From NCBI GenBank assembly GCA_041390105.1, contig JAWKQO010000001.1, forward strand, positions 1,676,001-1,740,000: a stretch of 64,000 nucleotides of DNA, written 5' to 3'. Position numbers and translations under genes: made by a program. Under the pieces are notes generated by a model. It worked only from the letters and a program-made list of their open reading frames with translations, searched no databases and was not told the DNA's origin. Origin of the DNA: Gemmatimonadota bacterium. GTDB lineage: Bacteria; Gemmatimonadota; Gemmatimonadetes; Longimicrobiales; Gaopeijiaceae. The first letter of the stretch is position 1. The number at the start of each line of letters is the position of its first letter. Positions 1 through 7,137 of the stretch are shown piece by piece.

Positions 1-419
1 GAATAGCCGGCCATCCCCATCAACAGGAGGATGCCGTCCCCCCGCGTGAGAACTCCGTCCACAGCCAGTGCATACGCACCCACCGAGGCGACCAGGGTCA
101 GAGGGACCTCGAAACGCACGAGGCTGGCCTGGACTCGCAGCGGCGTGACCGTCGCGGCCAGTCCGAGAATGAGCAGGGTGTTGAAGACGTTGCTGCCGAG
201 GACGTTGCCCAGGCCCACGCTTCCCTGGCCGGCCCAGGCCGCCTGCAGATTGACGGCGAGCTCCGGGGCGCTGGTGCCGAACGCCACGACCGTGAGTCCG
301 ATGACCAGGGGGCTGATCCCGAACGACGCGGCGAGGCGGCTGGCGCCGCGCACCAGGAGCTCCGCTCCGGCCACCAACACCAGCAGTCCGGCACCCAGCA
401 GAACGAAGGCCGCATGCAT
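1..419 (-). CDS. Calcium/sodium antiporter (CaCA family), N-terminal part
   Basis: Inner-membrane cation/Ca exchanger of the YrbG type, which exchanges Ca2+ against Na+. Only the first 139 residues lie in the window; the 3' end runs off the left edge. The frame gives a hydrophobic first helix (residues 4-22) followed by the alpha-1 repeat signature GTSAPELAVN at about residues 48-57 and GNVLGSNVFN at 71-80. These are the conserved acidic and asparagine-containing ion-binding segments of the family. Start: the ATG at 417-419. The strongest hairpin of the region (476-505) lies just upstream, so the gene is probably transcribed separately from the small gene before it. Family assignment is firm; ion specificity is inferred. 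Confidence 0.87.
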   Translation of the reverse strand, partial: MHAAFVLLGAGLLVLVAGAELLVRGASRLAASFGISPLVIGLTVVAFGTSAPELAVNLQAAWAGQGSVGLGNVLGSNVFNTLLILGLAATVTPLRVQASLVRFEVPLTLVASVGAYALAVDGVLTRGDGILLLMGMAGY

Positions 420-475
420 GGCGCCGAGATACCCCGGTACGCGCCTGTTCTTTCCGGGGTTCCCGAGGAGAAGAC

Positions 476-505
476 GAACGGCCCCGGCGCAAACCGGGGC
501 CGTTC
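476..505 (-). terminator. Intrinsic-terminator-like hairpin
   Basis: A perfect 12-bp stem (GAACGGCCCCGG and its complement) with a 6-nt loop. It lies between the small minus-strand ORF ending at 555 and the antiporter start at 419. The tail on the minus strand is only weakly T-rich, so it is a strong hairpin but not a textbook rho-independent terminator. Confidence 0.55.
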
Positions 506-554
506 CAGATCAGCCGCTCCGGGAACTCCGGAACCGCCGCCCTCCTGTGGACGC

Positions 555-695
555 TCAGCGATCGAGCGGTCCCACCTCCAGAGGGAGTACATCGCGGGCC
601 ATCCGCCGAAGCGCATTCGCCGCACGGGCGTTTCCTTCACCCTCGGCACGGCCGGCCGCGCGAAGCAGGTACCGGATTCGGTCTTCAGTCTTCAT
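555..695 (-). CDS. Small basic hypothetical protein (46 aa)
   Basis: A 46-residue ORF starting MKTEDRIRYLLRAAGRAEGE and rich in Arg/Ala/Glu, predicted to be one or two amphipathic helices. The ATG at 693-695 follows a strong GGAGGAGG ribosome-binding site at about 5-7 nt, which is why this start is preferred over a longer upstream extension. A perfect hairpin follows 49 nt after the stop. No signal peptide or cysteine motif is visible. I do not recognise the family. The good RBS, the codon-position GC pattern and the terminator make it likely to be real. Confidence 0.6.
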   Translation of the reverse strand: MKTEDRIRYLLRAAGRAEGEGNARAANALRRMARDVLPLEVGPLDR

Positions 696-782
696 CGTCC
701 TCCTCCCCGCCCCTCGCATCAGGTTCCAGTTCCATCCGCCGCGTCCGCATCTTCGTCCGCCTCGGATGACCCGACGATGCAT

Positions 783-1411
783 CCCTTCCTACGTTCGACC
801 TGCGCCGCCGGTTTCAGCCCCTTGGCAACTCACTCGACCCAATCTCGCTCGGGGCCCGACCGGGCAGCGCCCGTCCTGTGCTTGGATCGATGGGCCCTGC
901 CCAGGGTTGCCTCGAGGCGGCCTACCGTAGGGAATGCTGGCGCCTCCCTGCGGGTTCCCTCATGCCCCGGTCGGGGGCATCCCGAACGGAATCCACGCTC
1001 CGGCTCGGCAGGGCGGTCCTGGAAGGCCGAGCCCCAGGTCGAACAACCGACCTCGGGTTCGGCGAGTCGGCGCATCACCGCCATCTGTTTCCTCGGCATC
1101 GTCTGTTCCCGCGCCGGATACTTCGTAGCGGTCCACCCTGGCCGTGCCACGCAACACCTCGCGCGAGGATTCGGAGCGGACCCGGGCGGGCAAGCCTCAA
1201 CTCGCGGTGAAATCAGCACTTCGGACCGGCTCAGGCTCGTCGTCCCGCAGTGTGGGCTCCGCGCCACGGTGTGGCATGCTGCGGCACAGATGTCGCAGGG
1301 TGCACGACCCCATACGGGCCGCCACGTCAGGGCGGACCACACAGCCCCAGAGTTCCGGTTCGTTGGATCCCCCCCCGGGAGCCGGTCTTCAACACGGTCA
1401 GCAGGGTGGAT
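783..1411. other. Gene-free stretch upstream of the pseudopilin operon
   Basis: About 630 nt without a convincing gene. The ORFs here on both strands are Arg/Pro/Ser-rich and lack ribosome-binding sites. A short palindrome (ATGCCCC, 5-nt loop, GGGGCAT) sits at 962-980. I looked for a c-di-GMP riboswitch, which sometimes precedes pilus genes, and see none. The promoter of the pilin operon is presumably here but no clear -35/-10 pair stands out. Confidence 0.5.
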
Positions 1412-1873
1412 ATGAGCTTGAGTCGCGCAGTGCACGGTCGCGGTGGCTTCACGGTGATGGAAACCCTCACCGCGGTCTCGATCGGGTTGGTCCTTCTCTC
1501 CATGACGGTTCGCTCGCTCAGCCCGGTGCAGGAACGCACCGCGCTACGCTCGGCCGAGCAGGCCTTCCGTGGTCTGGTGGCGCGGACCCGCGCCCAGGCG
1601 ATCGAGCGGGGAGAGGACGCCGTCCTCCGACTCGATGCTGCCGGGGACAGCGCCTGGATCGTGCGAGGCACCCAGCGGGTGGAGGGCTTCGCCTTCGACT
1701 CCGAGCTGGCCGTGGACGTCCAGACCAACGTACCGGTCGTGATCTGTATGACCCCACGGGGCGTGGCCGACCCCACCTGTGGGACGAACGCCGTGATGAC
1801 CATCCTGTTCCAGCGGGGTGGCGCGTCTTCGGCGATCCAGGTTCTTCCTCTCGGCCAGATTCTCGGATCATGA
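1412..1873 (+). CDS. GspH/FimT-type minor pseudopilin
   Basis: A minor pilin of the type IV pilus/type II secretion class, 153 aa, exported through the inner membrane and cleaved by prepilin peptidase. A short basic leader is followed by the cleavage motif G-FTVMETLTAVSIG (about residues 12-25). It keeps Glu at position +5 after cleavage and a hydrophobic N-terminal helix with transmembrane character. The C-terminal part contains the Cys pair CMTPRGVADPTCG typical of GspH/FimT globular domains. Start: the ATG at 1412 after AGGGTGG; an upstream in-frame ATG at 1250 would add an unconvincing Arg/Pro-rich leader. First gene of a four-gene operon; its stop overlaps the next start (ATGA). Confidence 0.85.
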   Translation: MSLSRAVHGRGGFTVMETLTAVSIGLVLLSMTVRSLSPVQERTALRSAEQAFRGLVARTRAQAIERGEDAVLRLDAAGDSAWIVRGTQRVEGFAFDSELAVDVQTNVPVVICMTPRGVADPTCGTNAVMTILFQRGGASSAIQVLPLGQILGS

Positions 1874-2286
1874 AGGCGCATCAACCGATGGACCCGACCG
1901 CCGACGCTTCCCTGCGGGGTGAGCGCGGCTTCTCCCTGGTGGAGCTCACCGTGGGAATCGTTTTCTTCGCGTTCGGCACGCTGGGCATGGCCGCCATGAC
2001 GGCGGGGCTGCAGCGGCAGACGACGCTGGCCGCGCTGAAGACCGAGCGGAACGCCGCGCTGATCTCGGCCGTGGAGGAGGTTCGCTCCTTCGACTTCGAC
2101 TCCCTGGCCGCCGGGGGCCACACCGCCGGTCAGTTCGCCGTGAACTGGACCGTGCAGGCCAATGGCCGCTACGTGAAGGACGTCCAGATCGTCACCGCCG
2201 GCCCCGGCCTCAAGTTCGGGTCGTCGGGGGCCTACGTGGACATGGCCGTGATCGACACCGTCGACTACCAGGTGATCCGGCCGTGA
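1870..2286 (+). CDS. PilV-type minor pseudopilin
   Basis: A 138-aa pseudopilin. An 18-residue leader (a shorter one if the ATG at 1888 is used) ends in the prepilin site G-FSLVELTVGIVFFAFG, with Glu +5 and a long hydrophobic helix. The remainder is a small globular domain with Tyr/Asp-rich beta segments. It overlaps the preceding gene by four bases (ATGA) and the following one by four (GTGA), so translation is probably coupled. The position between FimT-like and PilW-like genes supports a PilV-like priming or minor-pilin role; PilV naming is by gene order and length rather than a diagnostic residue. Confidence 0.8.
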   Translation: MKAHQPMDPTADASLRGERGFSLVELTVGIVFFAFGTLGMAAMTAGLQRQTTLAALKTERNAALISAVEEVRSFDFDSLAAGGHTAGQFAVNWTVQANGRYVKDVQIVTAGPGLKFGSSGAYVDMAVIDTVDYQVIRP

Positions 2287-3086
2287 ACCGAAGGGGCTTC
2301 TCCCTGGTGGAGTTGGTCGTTGTCTCGGCGGTGGGCGGATTGCTGCTCCTGGGCCTGTTCGGCACGCTGACCACGCAGCAACACGCGTACACGACCCAGA
2401 CGGCACAGATGGACGCGGCGCAGTCGGTGCGGGCCGGACTCGACGTGCTCGTCACCGAATTCCGTTCATTGAGCACCGTCGGTGGCGACGTGATCGCCAT
2501 GGACGACGACTCCATCACCGTGCGCGTGATGCGGCGGGTCGGGATCACCTGCGCCGTCACCTACGGAGGCACGCCCCAGCTCACCGCCATTCCGGTGGGA
2601 GAGCACTTCGCGGTGTTCGACTCCGTGTTCGTCTTCGCGGACGGCGACCCGGACGTGGCCTTCGACGACACCTGGATCGCAGGCCGCGTGGGCGCTGCCG
2701 ACACGCTGGGCAGCTGCAGCGGGCAGATGGCCCAGCGCATCTCGCTTCCCGGCGCGGCTGGCGCTTTCGCCGCGGACTCCGTCCGGGAAGGCGCCCTGCT
2801 GCGCTCCTTCGAATGGCAGTCCTTCGGGCTGGGCCTGTACGCGGGCAAGTCCTATCTGGGTCGTTGGTCCTCGACCTCCAGCTTCGTCCCACTGGTGGGG
2901 CCGCTGGACGCGTCGTCCGGCCCGGCGCTGACTCTGGAGTACTTCGACGCCAACGGCGCCGTCACCGCAGTCCCGGCCGACGTGCGGCGCATCGACGTGC
3001 TCGTGCGCACCGCCGCCCCGGTGCAGGCCACCGGCGCGATCACGGTGGTCGACTCGCTGCGCGCCACGGTCTACGCCCGCAACTGA
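2283..3086 (+). CDS. PilW-type minor pseudopilin
   Basis: A 267-aa pseudopilin with a very short leader (MNRRG) before FSLVELVVVSAVGGLLLLG, i.e. a class III prepilin signal with Glu +5. The size and the large C-terminal beta-rich domain (two Cys, at about residues 87 and 143) match PilW/GspJ-like minor pilins. The start is the GTG at 2283 overlapping the upstream stop as GTGA; no other start leaves a sensible leader. It probably works with the FimT-, PilV- and PilX-like proteins to initiate pilus assembly at the tip. Confidence 0.8.
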   Translation: MNRRGFSLVELVVVSAVGGLLLLGLFGTLTTQQHAYTTQTAQMDAAQSVRAGLDVLVTEFRSLSTVGGDVIAMDDDSITVRVMRRVGITCAVTYGGTPQLTAIPVGEHFAVFDSVFVFADGDPDVAFDDTWIAGRVGAADTLGSCSGQMAQRISLPGAAGAFAADSVREGALLRSFEWQSFGLGLYAGKSYLGRWSSTSSFVPLVGPLDASSGPALTLEYFDANGAVTAVPADVRRIDVLVRTAAPVQATGAITVVDSLRATVYARN

Positions 3087-4300
3087 TGCCCGGGCACATC
3101 ATCTCCTTCCCCGCATCAACCTCCAGCGTCGGATTTCGATTCATGCCCCAACGCACCCTGGCTGAAGAGCGAGGCTTCGTCCTTCCCGCGGCCCTGCTGG
3201 CCGTGGTGGTACTGACGATCGTCACCACCGCCGGCTTCTTCGCAGTCCAGCAGGAGTCGCAGATCGGCGCGTCGGCAGAGCGCTCCACCAAGGCGTTCTA
3301 CCTCGCCGAGCAGGGCATCGTCGACGTGCTGGGGTCGTGGAACAACGCGCAGTACGCGGCCATGCCCCAGTGGGGCACGCGTCAATCGACCGACACCACG
3401 GCCATGGGGATCTGGACGGTGACGGTCACGAAGGGCAACGATCAGATCTATTACCTGGATGCCACCGGCACCCTGACCGAGGGCGGGCTGCTCTACCAGG
3501 GCTCGTCGCGACGGGTGGGGCTGGCCGCACGCATGACGCTCCCGGACTTCGACCCCCGCGCCGCGATCACCACCACGGTGAACGTCTCGGTTCGTGGGCG
3601 CGCCGAGGTCCATGGCGAGGATCATGTGCCCCCGGGCTGGGGCGGCGTATGCACCGGCCCACTCAGCGACCGCGCTGGTGTCCTGATGCAGGACACCTCC
3701 ACCATGGGGAACGCCGGGAAGAGCAAGGTGACCGGCAACCCGCCCGTCCAAGAGGATGCCGGGATCGGGTCCCAGACCTTCAACCAGTTCGGCGACATGG
3801 ACTGGGCCGAGCTGGTCTCGTTGGCTTCAAAGGTCTACGCGGGCGGTTCGCTCAACCAGTTCTTCCCCCAGCTCGACGTCAATGGCAACTGCGACTTCGG
3901 AGACATGCAGAACTGGGGAGACCCGGAGAACCCGGCTGCGCCCTGCGGGAACTACTTTCCCGTGATCTACATGGCCGGCAGCGCCAACCTGCAGTCGGGA
4001 AGCCGCGGCCAGGGGATCCTGCTCGTGGACGGTGACCTGGCCGTGCGTGGAGACTTCCTCTTCCACGGACTGGTGATCGTACACGGGCAGTACGATTCCC
4101 AGGGGTCCGGCAACCGCGTCTACGGGGCAGTGATGGCCAGCAACGTGGACCTCGATCAGCAGAACGCCGTCGGCCAGTCGGTGGTCGACTTCTCGAGCTG
4201 TGCGATCGAGCGTGCCATCCTCAACGCGAGCGAGCTCAACCGGGCCCGCCCCCTCTGGGAGCGCGGGTGGGTGGATCTGTCGTCCCTCTCAGGAAGCTGA
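3086..4300 (+). CDS. PilX-like minor pilin/pilus assembly protein
   Basis: A 404-aa protein with a single N-terminal hydrophobic helix (about residues 30-52) preceded by ERGFVLPAALLAV, a PilX-type leader in which the +5 Glu is absent. This is usual for PilX/GspK-like tip components. A long extracellular region follows with several Cys and Asn/Gly-rich segments. Two starts are possible: the ATG at 3086, overlapping the upstream stop as TGATG, or the ATG at 3143, which gives a more typical leader (MPQRTLAEERGF) but has no ribosome-binding site. Coupling favours 3086. The gene closes the pseudopilin operon and is followed immediately by an 18-bp tandem repeat. Confidence 0.75.
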   Translation: MPGHIISFPASTSSVGFRFMPQRTLAEERGFVLPAALLAVVVLTIVTTAGFFAVQQESQIGASAERSTKAFYLAEQGIVDVLGSWNNAQYAAMPQWGTRQSTDTTAMGIWTVTVTKGNDQIYYLDATGTLTEGGLLYQGSSRRVGLAARMTLPDFDPRAAITTTVNVSVRGRAEVHGEDHVPPGWGGVCTGPLSDRAGVLMQDTSTMGNAGKSKVTGNPPVQEDAGIGSQTFNQFGDMDWAELVSLASKVYAGGSLNQFFPQLDVNGNCDFGDMQNWGDPENPAAPCGNYFPVIYMAGSANLQSGSRGQGILLVDGDLAVRGDFLFHGLVIVHGQYDSQGSGNRVYGAVMASNVDLDQQNAVGQSVVDFSSCAIERAILNASELNRARPLWERGWVDLSSLSGS

Positions 4301-4370
4301 GCTACGGGTCGAGTCCTCAGCTACCGGTCGAGTCTGAGCCACCGGTCGAGTCTGAGCTGGGGGTCGAGTC
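4298..4370. repeat. Four 18-bp tandem repeats
   Basis: Four near-identical 18-bp units with consensus TGAGCTACCGGTCGAGTC at 4298-4315, 4317-4334, 4335-4352 and 4353-4370, with a single extra C at 4316. The first unit includes the stop codon of the PilX-like gene. In one minus-strand frame the array would encode a Ser/Asp/Thr/Gly repeat, but no gene with a ribosome-binding site uses that frame. Confidence 0.85.
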
Positions 4371-4417
4371 GTCGCTGTCGTTGTCGAGCCCGCCGGGGGC
4401 GGTGACGCCCGCGTAGG

Positions 4418-4831
4418 TCAGGCGCGACGGAAGAGATGGTTCAGGCGGGTCGAAAACCCCGAATGATCGATCTTGGTGGTGGCCATCTTGAACGCCGACC
4501 ACCCGAGGCCCGCCACGGACAGCCCCATCGGCACCAGGACCATCCCCGCCAGGATGCCGAAGCTCCCGGCCCGAACCAACACCACTCCGAAGACCAGTAG
4601 GGCCACGCCAAAGAGGGCCAACGCCAGCGCCGCCAGGCCCAACACGGCTTTCAAGGCGCGCGCGCCCGCGCGCTCTCCGCCATGCTTGTGGACCAGCGCC
4701 ACGCCGCCCAGCAAGGCCACTCCGATCCAAAGAAGCCGCTCCAGAGGCGACCCCAGGAAAACGGCAAGGACCGCGAGGACGGTCGCCAGCTCGAGGAAGT
4801 ACCAACGCAATACAGCGCGGACGATCGACAT
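4418..4831 (-). CDS. Hypothetical integral membrane protein
   Basis: A 137-aa protein with about four hydrophobic segments (residues ~12-30, 33-47, 64-88 and 92-112) and a short basic C-terminus ending NHLFRRA. It contains no recognised enzymatic motif. The ATG start lacks a clear ribosome-binding site. It lies 120 nt downstream of the peptidase/deacylase operon, behind a GC-rich hairpin (4926-4951), so it may be separately transcribed. I do not recognise the family; membrane location is the only solid statement. Confidence 0.6.
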   Translation of the reverse strand: MSIVRAVLRWYFLELATVLAVLAVFLGSPLERLLWIGVALLGGVALVHKHGGERAGARALKAVLGLAALALALFGVALLVFGVVLVRAGSFGILAGMVLVPMGLSVAGLGWSAFKMATTKIDHSGFSTRLNHLFRRA

Positions 4832-4925
4832 GAGCGTTCGGATGCTTGGCGCCCGGACGCGGTCCGGATCCGGATCCCGGAGTCGGACCGGGTCACGGTC
4901 CCCGGGTGCAAGGCTGGAGCCAGTG

Positions 4926-4951
4926 GGCGCCGGGCTCAGGCCCCGGGCGCC
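4926..4951 (-). terminator. Candidate terminator hairpin
   Basis: An inverted GGCGCC...GGCGCC pair with an internal GGG/CCC extension lies directly after the stop of the 4952-5380 gene on the minus strand. There is no T-tract, so it is a candidate only. Confidence 0.35.
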
Positions 4952-5380
4952 TCAGCCGTCCGCAAGAGACCGCAAGCGCTCCTCGAGCTCCTCCTGCCGT
5001 CCTTCCGCCTCGACCAGGCCGTAGAACGCGGCAGAAGGCGCCAAGAGCGTGAAGAGCCGGTGGGCCCGTTCGAAGGCTGTGCGAGCCAGGTGGGTCTGCC
5101 CCTCCGCCTCCGCCCCGAGACCGTACACGTACAGCGACTCCGCCAGTACCCACGCACGTGTGGGATCCACCTCACCGGTCGACGCGATCATCAACTCCAA
5201 CGTCTCGGGGGAGGCGCGCAGCGCCAGGTCGAGGTCCAGCCCGACCCCGACCAGGGCCCGGTCCACCTCTTCACGCACCCTGGGACCGGAGAGCTCACCG
5301 CCGAGAATACGACGGCGGATCTCCGCCAGGGCACGGCCCATCTCCTCGATGAGCCGCAGGATGAAATCACGCTGTGGCAT
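4952..5380 (-). CDS. Hypothetical helical protein (DUF6483-like?)
   Basis: A 142-aa soluble, helix-rich protein beginning MPQRDFILRLIEEMGRALAE. This N-terminus is reminiscent of the small DUF6483/TPR-like cytoplasmic proteins; the similarity is remembered, not computed. A helix-turn-helix-like repeat at about residues 80-130 (AWVLAESLYVYGLG, then TAFERAHRLFTLL) resembles a single TPR. There is no signal peptide. The ATG lies 6 nt after the stop of the deacylase gene and follows TGAGGA, so it is the third gene of the M28 peptidase operon. Function unknown. Confidence 0.65.
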   Translation of the reverse strand: MPQRDFILRLIEEMGRALAEIRRRILGGELSGPRVREEVDRALVGVGLDLDLALRASPETLELMIASTGEVDPTRAWVLAESLYVYGLGAEAEGQTHLARTAFERAHRLFTLLAPSAAFYGLVEAEGRQEELEERLRSLADG

Positions 5381-5386
5381 GCGTCC

Positions 5387-7132
5387 TCACCGCCGGCCGG
5401 TCCAACCCGGACCGCGCAGCGCCCGCCCCGGCGTCGCCCCGGTGTGGCTGCCATCGCGGACCACGGGCACGCCGTTGACCAGAACATGCAGGACCCCGGT
5501 GGACAGTTGATGCGGCTCTTCGAAGGTGGCCCTGTCTCCCACCGTCTCCGGGTCGAACACCACGACGTCCGCATACCAACCCTCGGCCAGCACACCGCGA
5601 TCGGGGATCCGCAGGCGTGTGCTCACCGCCGACGACATCTTGCGCACGGCGTCCTCGAGCGTGAGGAGACCCTCCTCCCGCACGTAGCGGCCGAGGATAC
5701 GGGGGAACGTCCCGTAGGCGCGAGGGTGCACCAACCCCGTTTCCGCATCCGGATCGACCCCACTCGCGTCCGTCCCGATCTTGATCCACGGTTGCTGCAG
5801 GCCGAGGCGCACGTTGTCTTCGTCCATCATGAAGTAGACGGTGCCGATCCGCTGCTCCTCGGAGAGCACCAGGTCCATCGCAGTATCGATCCAGTCGCTC
5901 CCCATCATCTTGGCCACGTCGGCGAGGCGCCGTCCCATCAGGCCCCGGTTCCCTTCCCGCTCGAACCCGAGCAGCATCACTCCCTCCGGAGTGGCCAGGT
6001 CACAAAGGTTCTCCCAGGAGCCGTCGTTGCTCCGGATCTCCTCGCGAATGCGCTGGCGAACGCGAGGGTCCCTCAGGTTCTGCAGCAGGCGTCCGTCTGC
6101 GGACACCCAGGGCGGAAAGCAGGCCGTCAGTCCGGTGCCCGCGGCCGCGTACGGGTACATGTCGGCCTGCACGTCCAGCCCCGCCGCTCGAGCGGAGTCG
6201 ATCTTGGCGATGGCCGCGCGCATCTTGGGGAAGTTGCGCTTGCCCGCCGCCTTCAGGTGGAAGATCTCGACGGGCACGCCCCCCCGTCGGCCGATCTCGA
6301 TCGCCTCGTCGATCGCCTCCAGCAGCCGGTCGGCCTCGGAGCGCATGTGTGTGATGTATAGACCACCGAAGGGCGCCATGGCCCGACCCAGGAGCGTCAG
6401 CTCCTCCGTGGTGGCGAAGTTGCCGGGCGGGTAGATCAGAGCGGAAGCGAGGCCGAAGGCGCCGTCGCGCATGGCGTTGCGGACCGCCTCCTGCATCTCC
6501 TCCATCTCGGCTTGGCTGGCCGGGCCCATGGCCAGTCCCCTCCCATAGGTGCGAATGGTGCTGGCGCCAACGAACGAGCCGATGTTGGCGGACACCCCGT
6601 GCGCTTCGATGGCCCTTAGCCAGGCGTCGAACCCGCGGGGACCCTCGAAGCGGCGCAGGCGCGCCACGGCCGCGCTGTCCCGCACACCTCCGGCCTCGAT
6701 GATCCGGTCGTTGACCGGCGCCATCGTCGATCCCTCTCCGAGGATCTCGGTGGTCACGCCCTGCGTGACCTTGCTGATCAGCCGGCCGTCACCCCGAAGC
6801 GTCTGGGACTGGGATTGGCCCTGAATGTCGATGAACCCGGGAGCCACCACGAGCCCCGTGGCGTCGATGCGGTCACGTGCGGCTACACTGCGCAACATCC
6901 CCGGCGGAGCGATGCGGACGATCCGGTCGTCCTGGATGGCCAGATCGCCGTAGAACCAGGCCGCTCCGGTTCCGTCCACCACACGACCGCCTTCGATGAC
7001 GAGATCGTAGCCTCCTGACGAGCGAGGTTGCGGTCGCGTCGACGTACCCGTGGTCGACCCGGTGGCCATGCAGGAGCTGGCAACCCAGCCGACGACGGCG
7101 ACGGTTCCGGTCCAGCGCGATGCGCGTCTCAT
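5387..7132 (-). CDS. N-acyl-D-amino-acid deacylase-like amidohydrolase (lipoprotein)
   Basis: A 581-aa amidohydrolase-superfamily protein of the D-aminoacylase group, which hydrolyses N-acyl-D-amino acids. It has a basic N-terminus, a hydrophobic segment and a lipobox-like VASSC, so it is probably a lipoprotein. Catalytic-barrel landmarks: THMRSEADRL (~262), FHLKAAG (~289) and GTDASG (~452), the usual His, His and Asp. The normal HxH of strand 1 is QGQS (~102), and the bridging Cys position of classical D-aminoacylases reads TEILGEG (~127). Start: the ATG at 7132 after GGGGAG, in preference to the GTG at 7141, which lacks spacing. Second gene of an operon behind the M28 peptidase. Enzyme class is firm; activity is uncertain. 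Confidence 0.83.
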   Translation of the reverse strand: MRRASRWTGTVAVVGWVASSCMATGSTTGTSTRPQPRSSGGYDLVIEGGRVVDGTGAAWFYGDLAIQDDRIVRIAPPGMLRSVAARDRIDATGLVVAPGFIDIQGQSQSQTLRGDGRLISKVTQGVTTEILGEGSTMAPVNDRIIEAGGVRDSAAVARLRRFEGPRGFDAWLRAIEAHGVSANIGSFVGASTIRTYGRGLAMGPASQAEMEEMQEAVRNAMRDGAFGLASALIYPPGNFATTEELTLLGRAMAPFGGLYITHMRSEADRLLEAIDEAIEIGRRGGVPVEIFHLKAAGKRNFPKMRAAIAKIDSARAAGLDVQADMYPYAAAGTGLTACFPPWVSADGRLLQNLRDPRVRQRIREEIRSNDGSWENLCDLATPEGVMLLGFEREGNRGLMGRRLADVAKMMGSDWIDTAMDLVLSEEQRIGTVYFMMDEDNVRLGLQQPWIKIGTDASGVDPDAETGLVHPRAYGTFPRILGRYVREEGLLTLEDAVRKMSSAVSTRLRIPDRGVLAEGWYADVVVFDPETVGDRATFEEPHQLSTGVLHVLVNGVPVVRDGSHTGATPGRALRGPGWTGRR

Positions 7133-7137
7133 CTGCT

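Noticed and set aside
31..930. 299-aa plus-strand ORF at the left edge
   Set aside because: Antisense to the antiporter; the minus frame carries unmistakable GTSAPE signatures.
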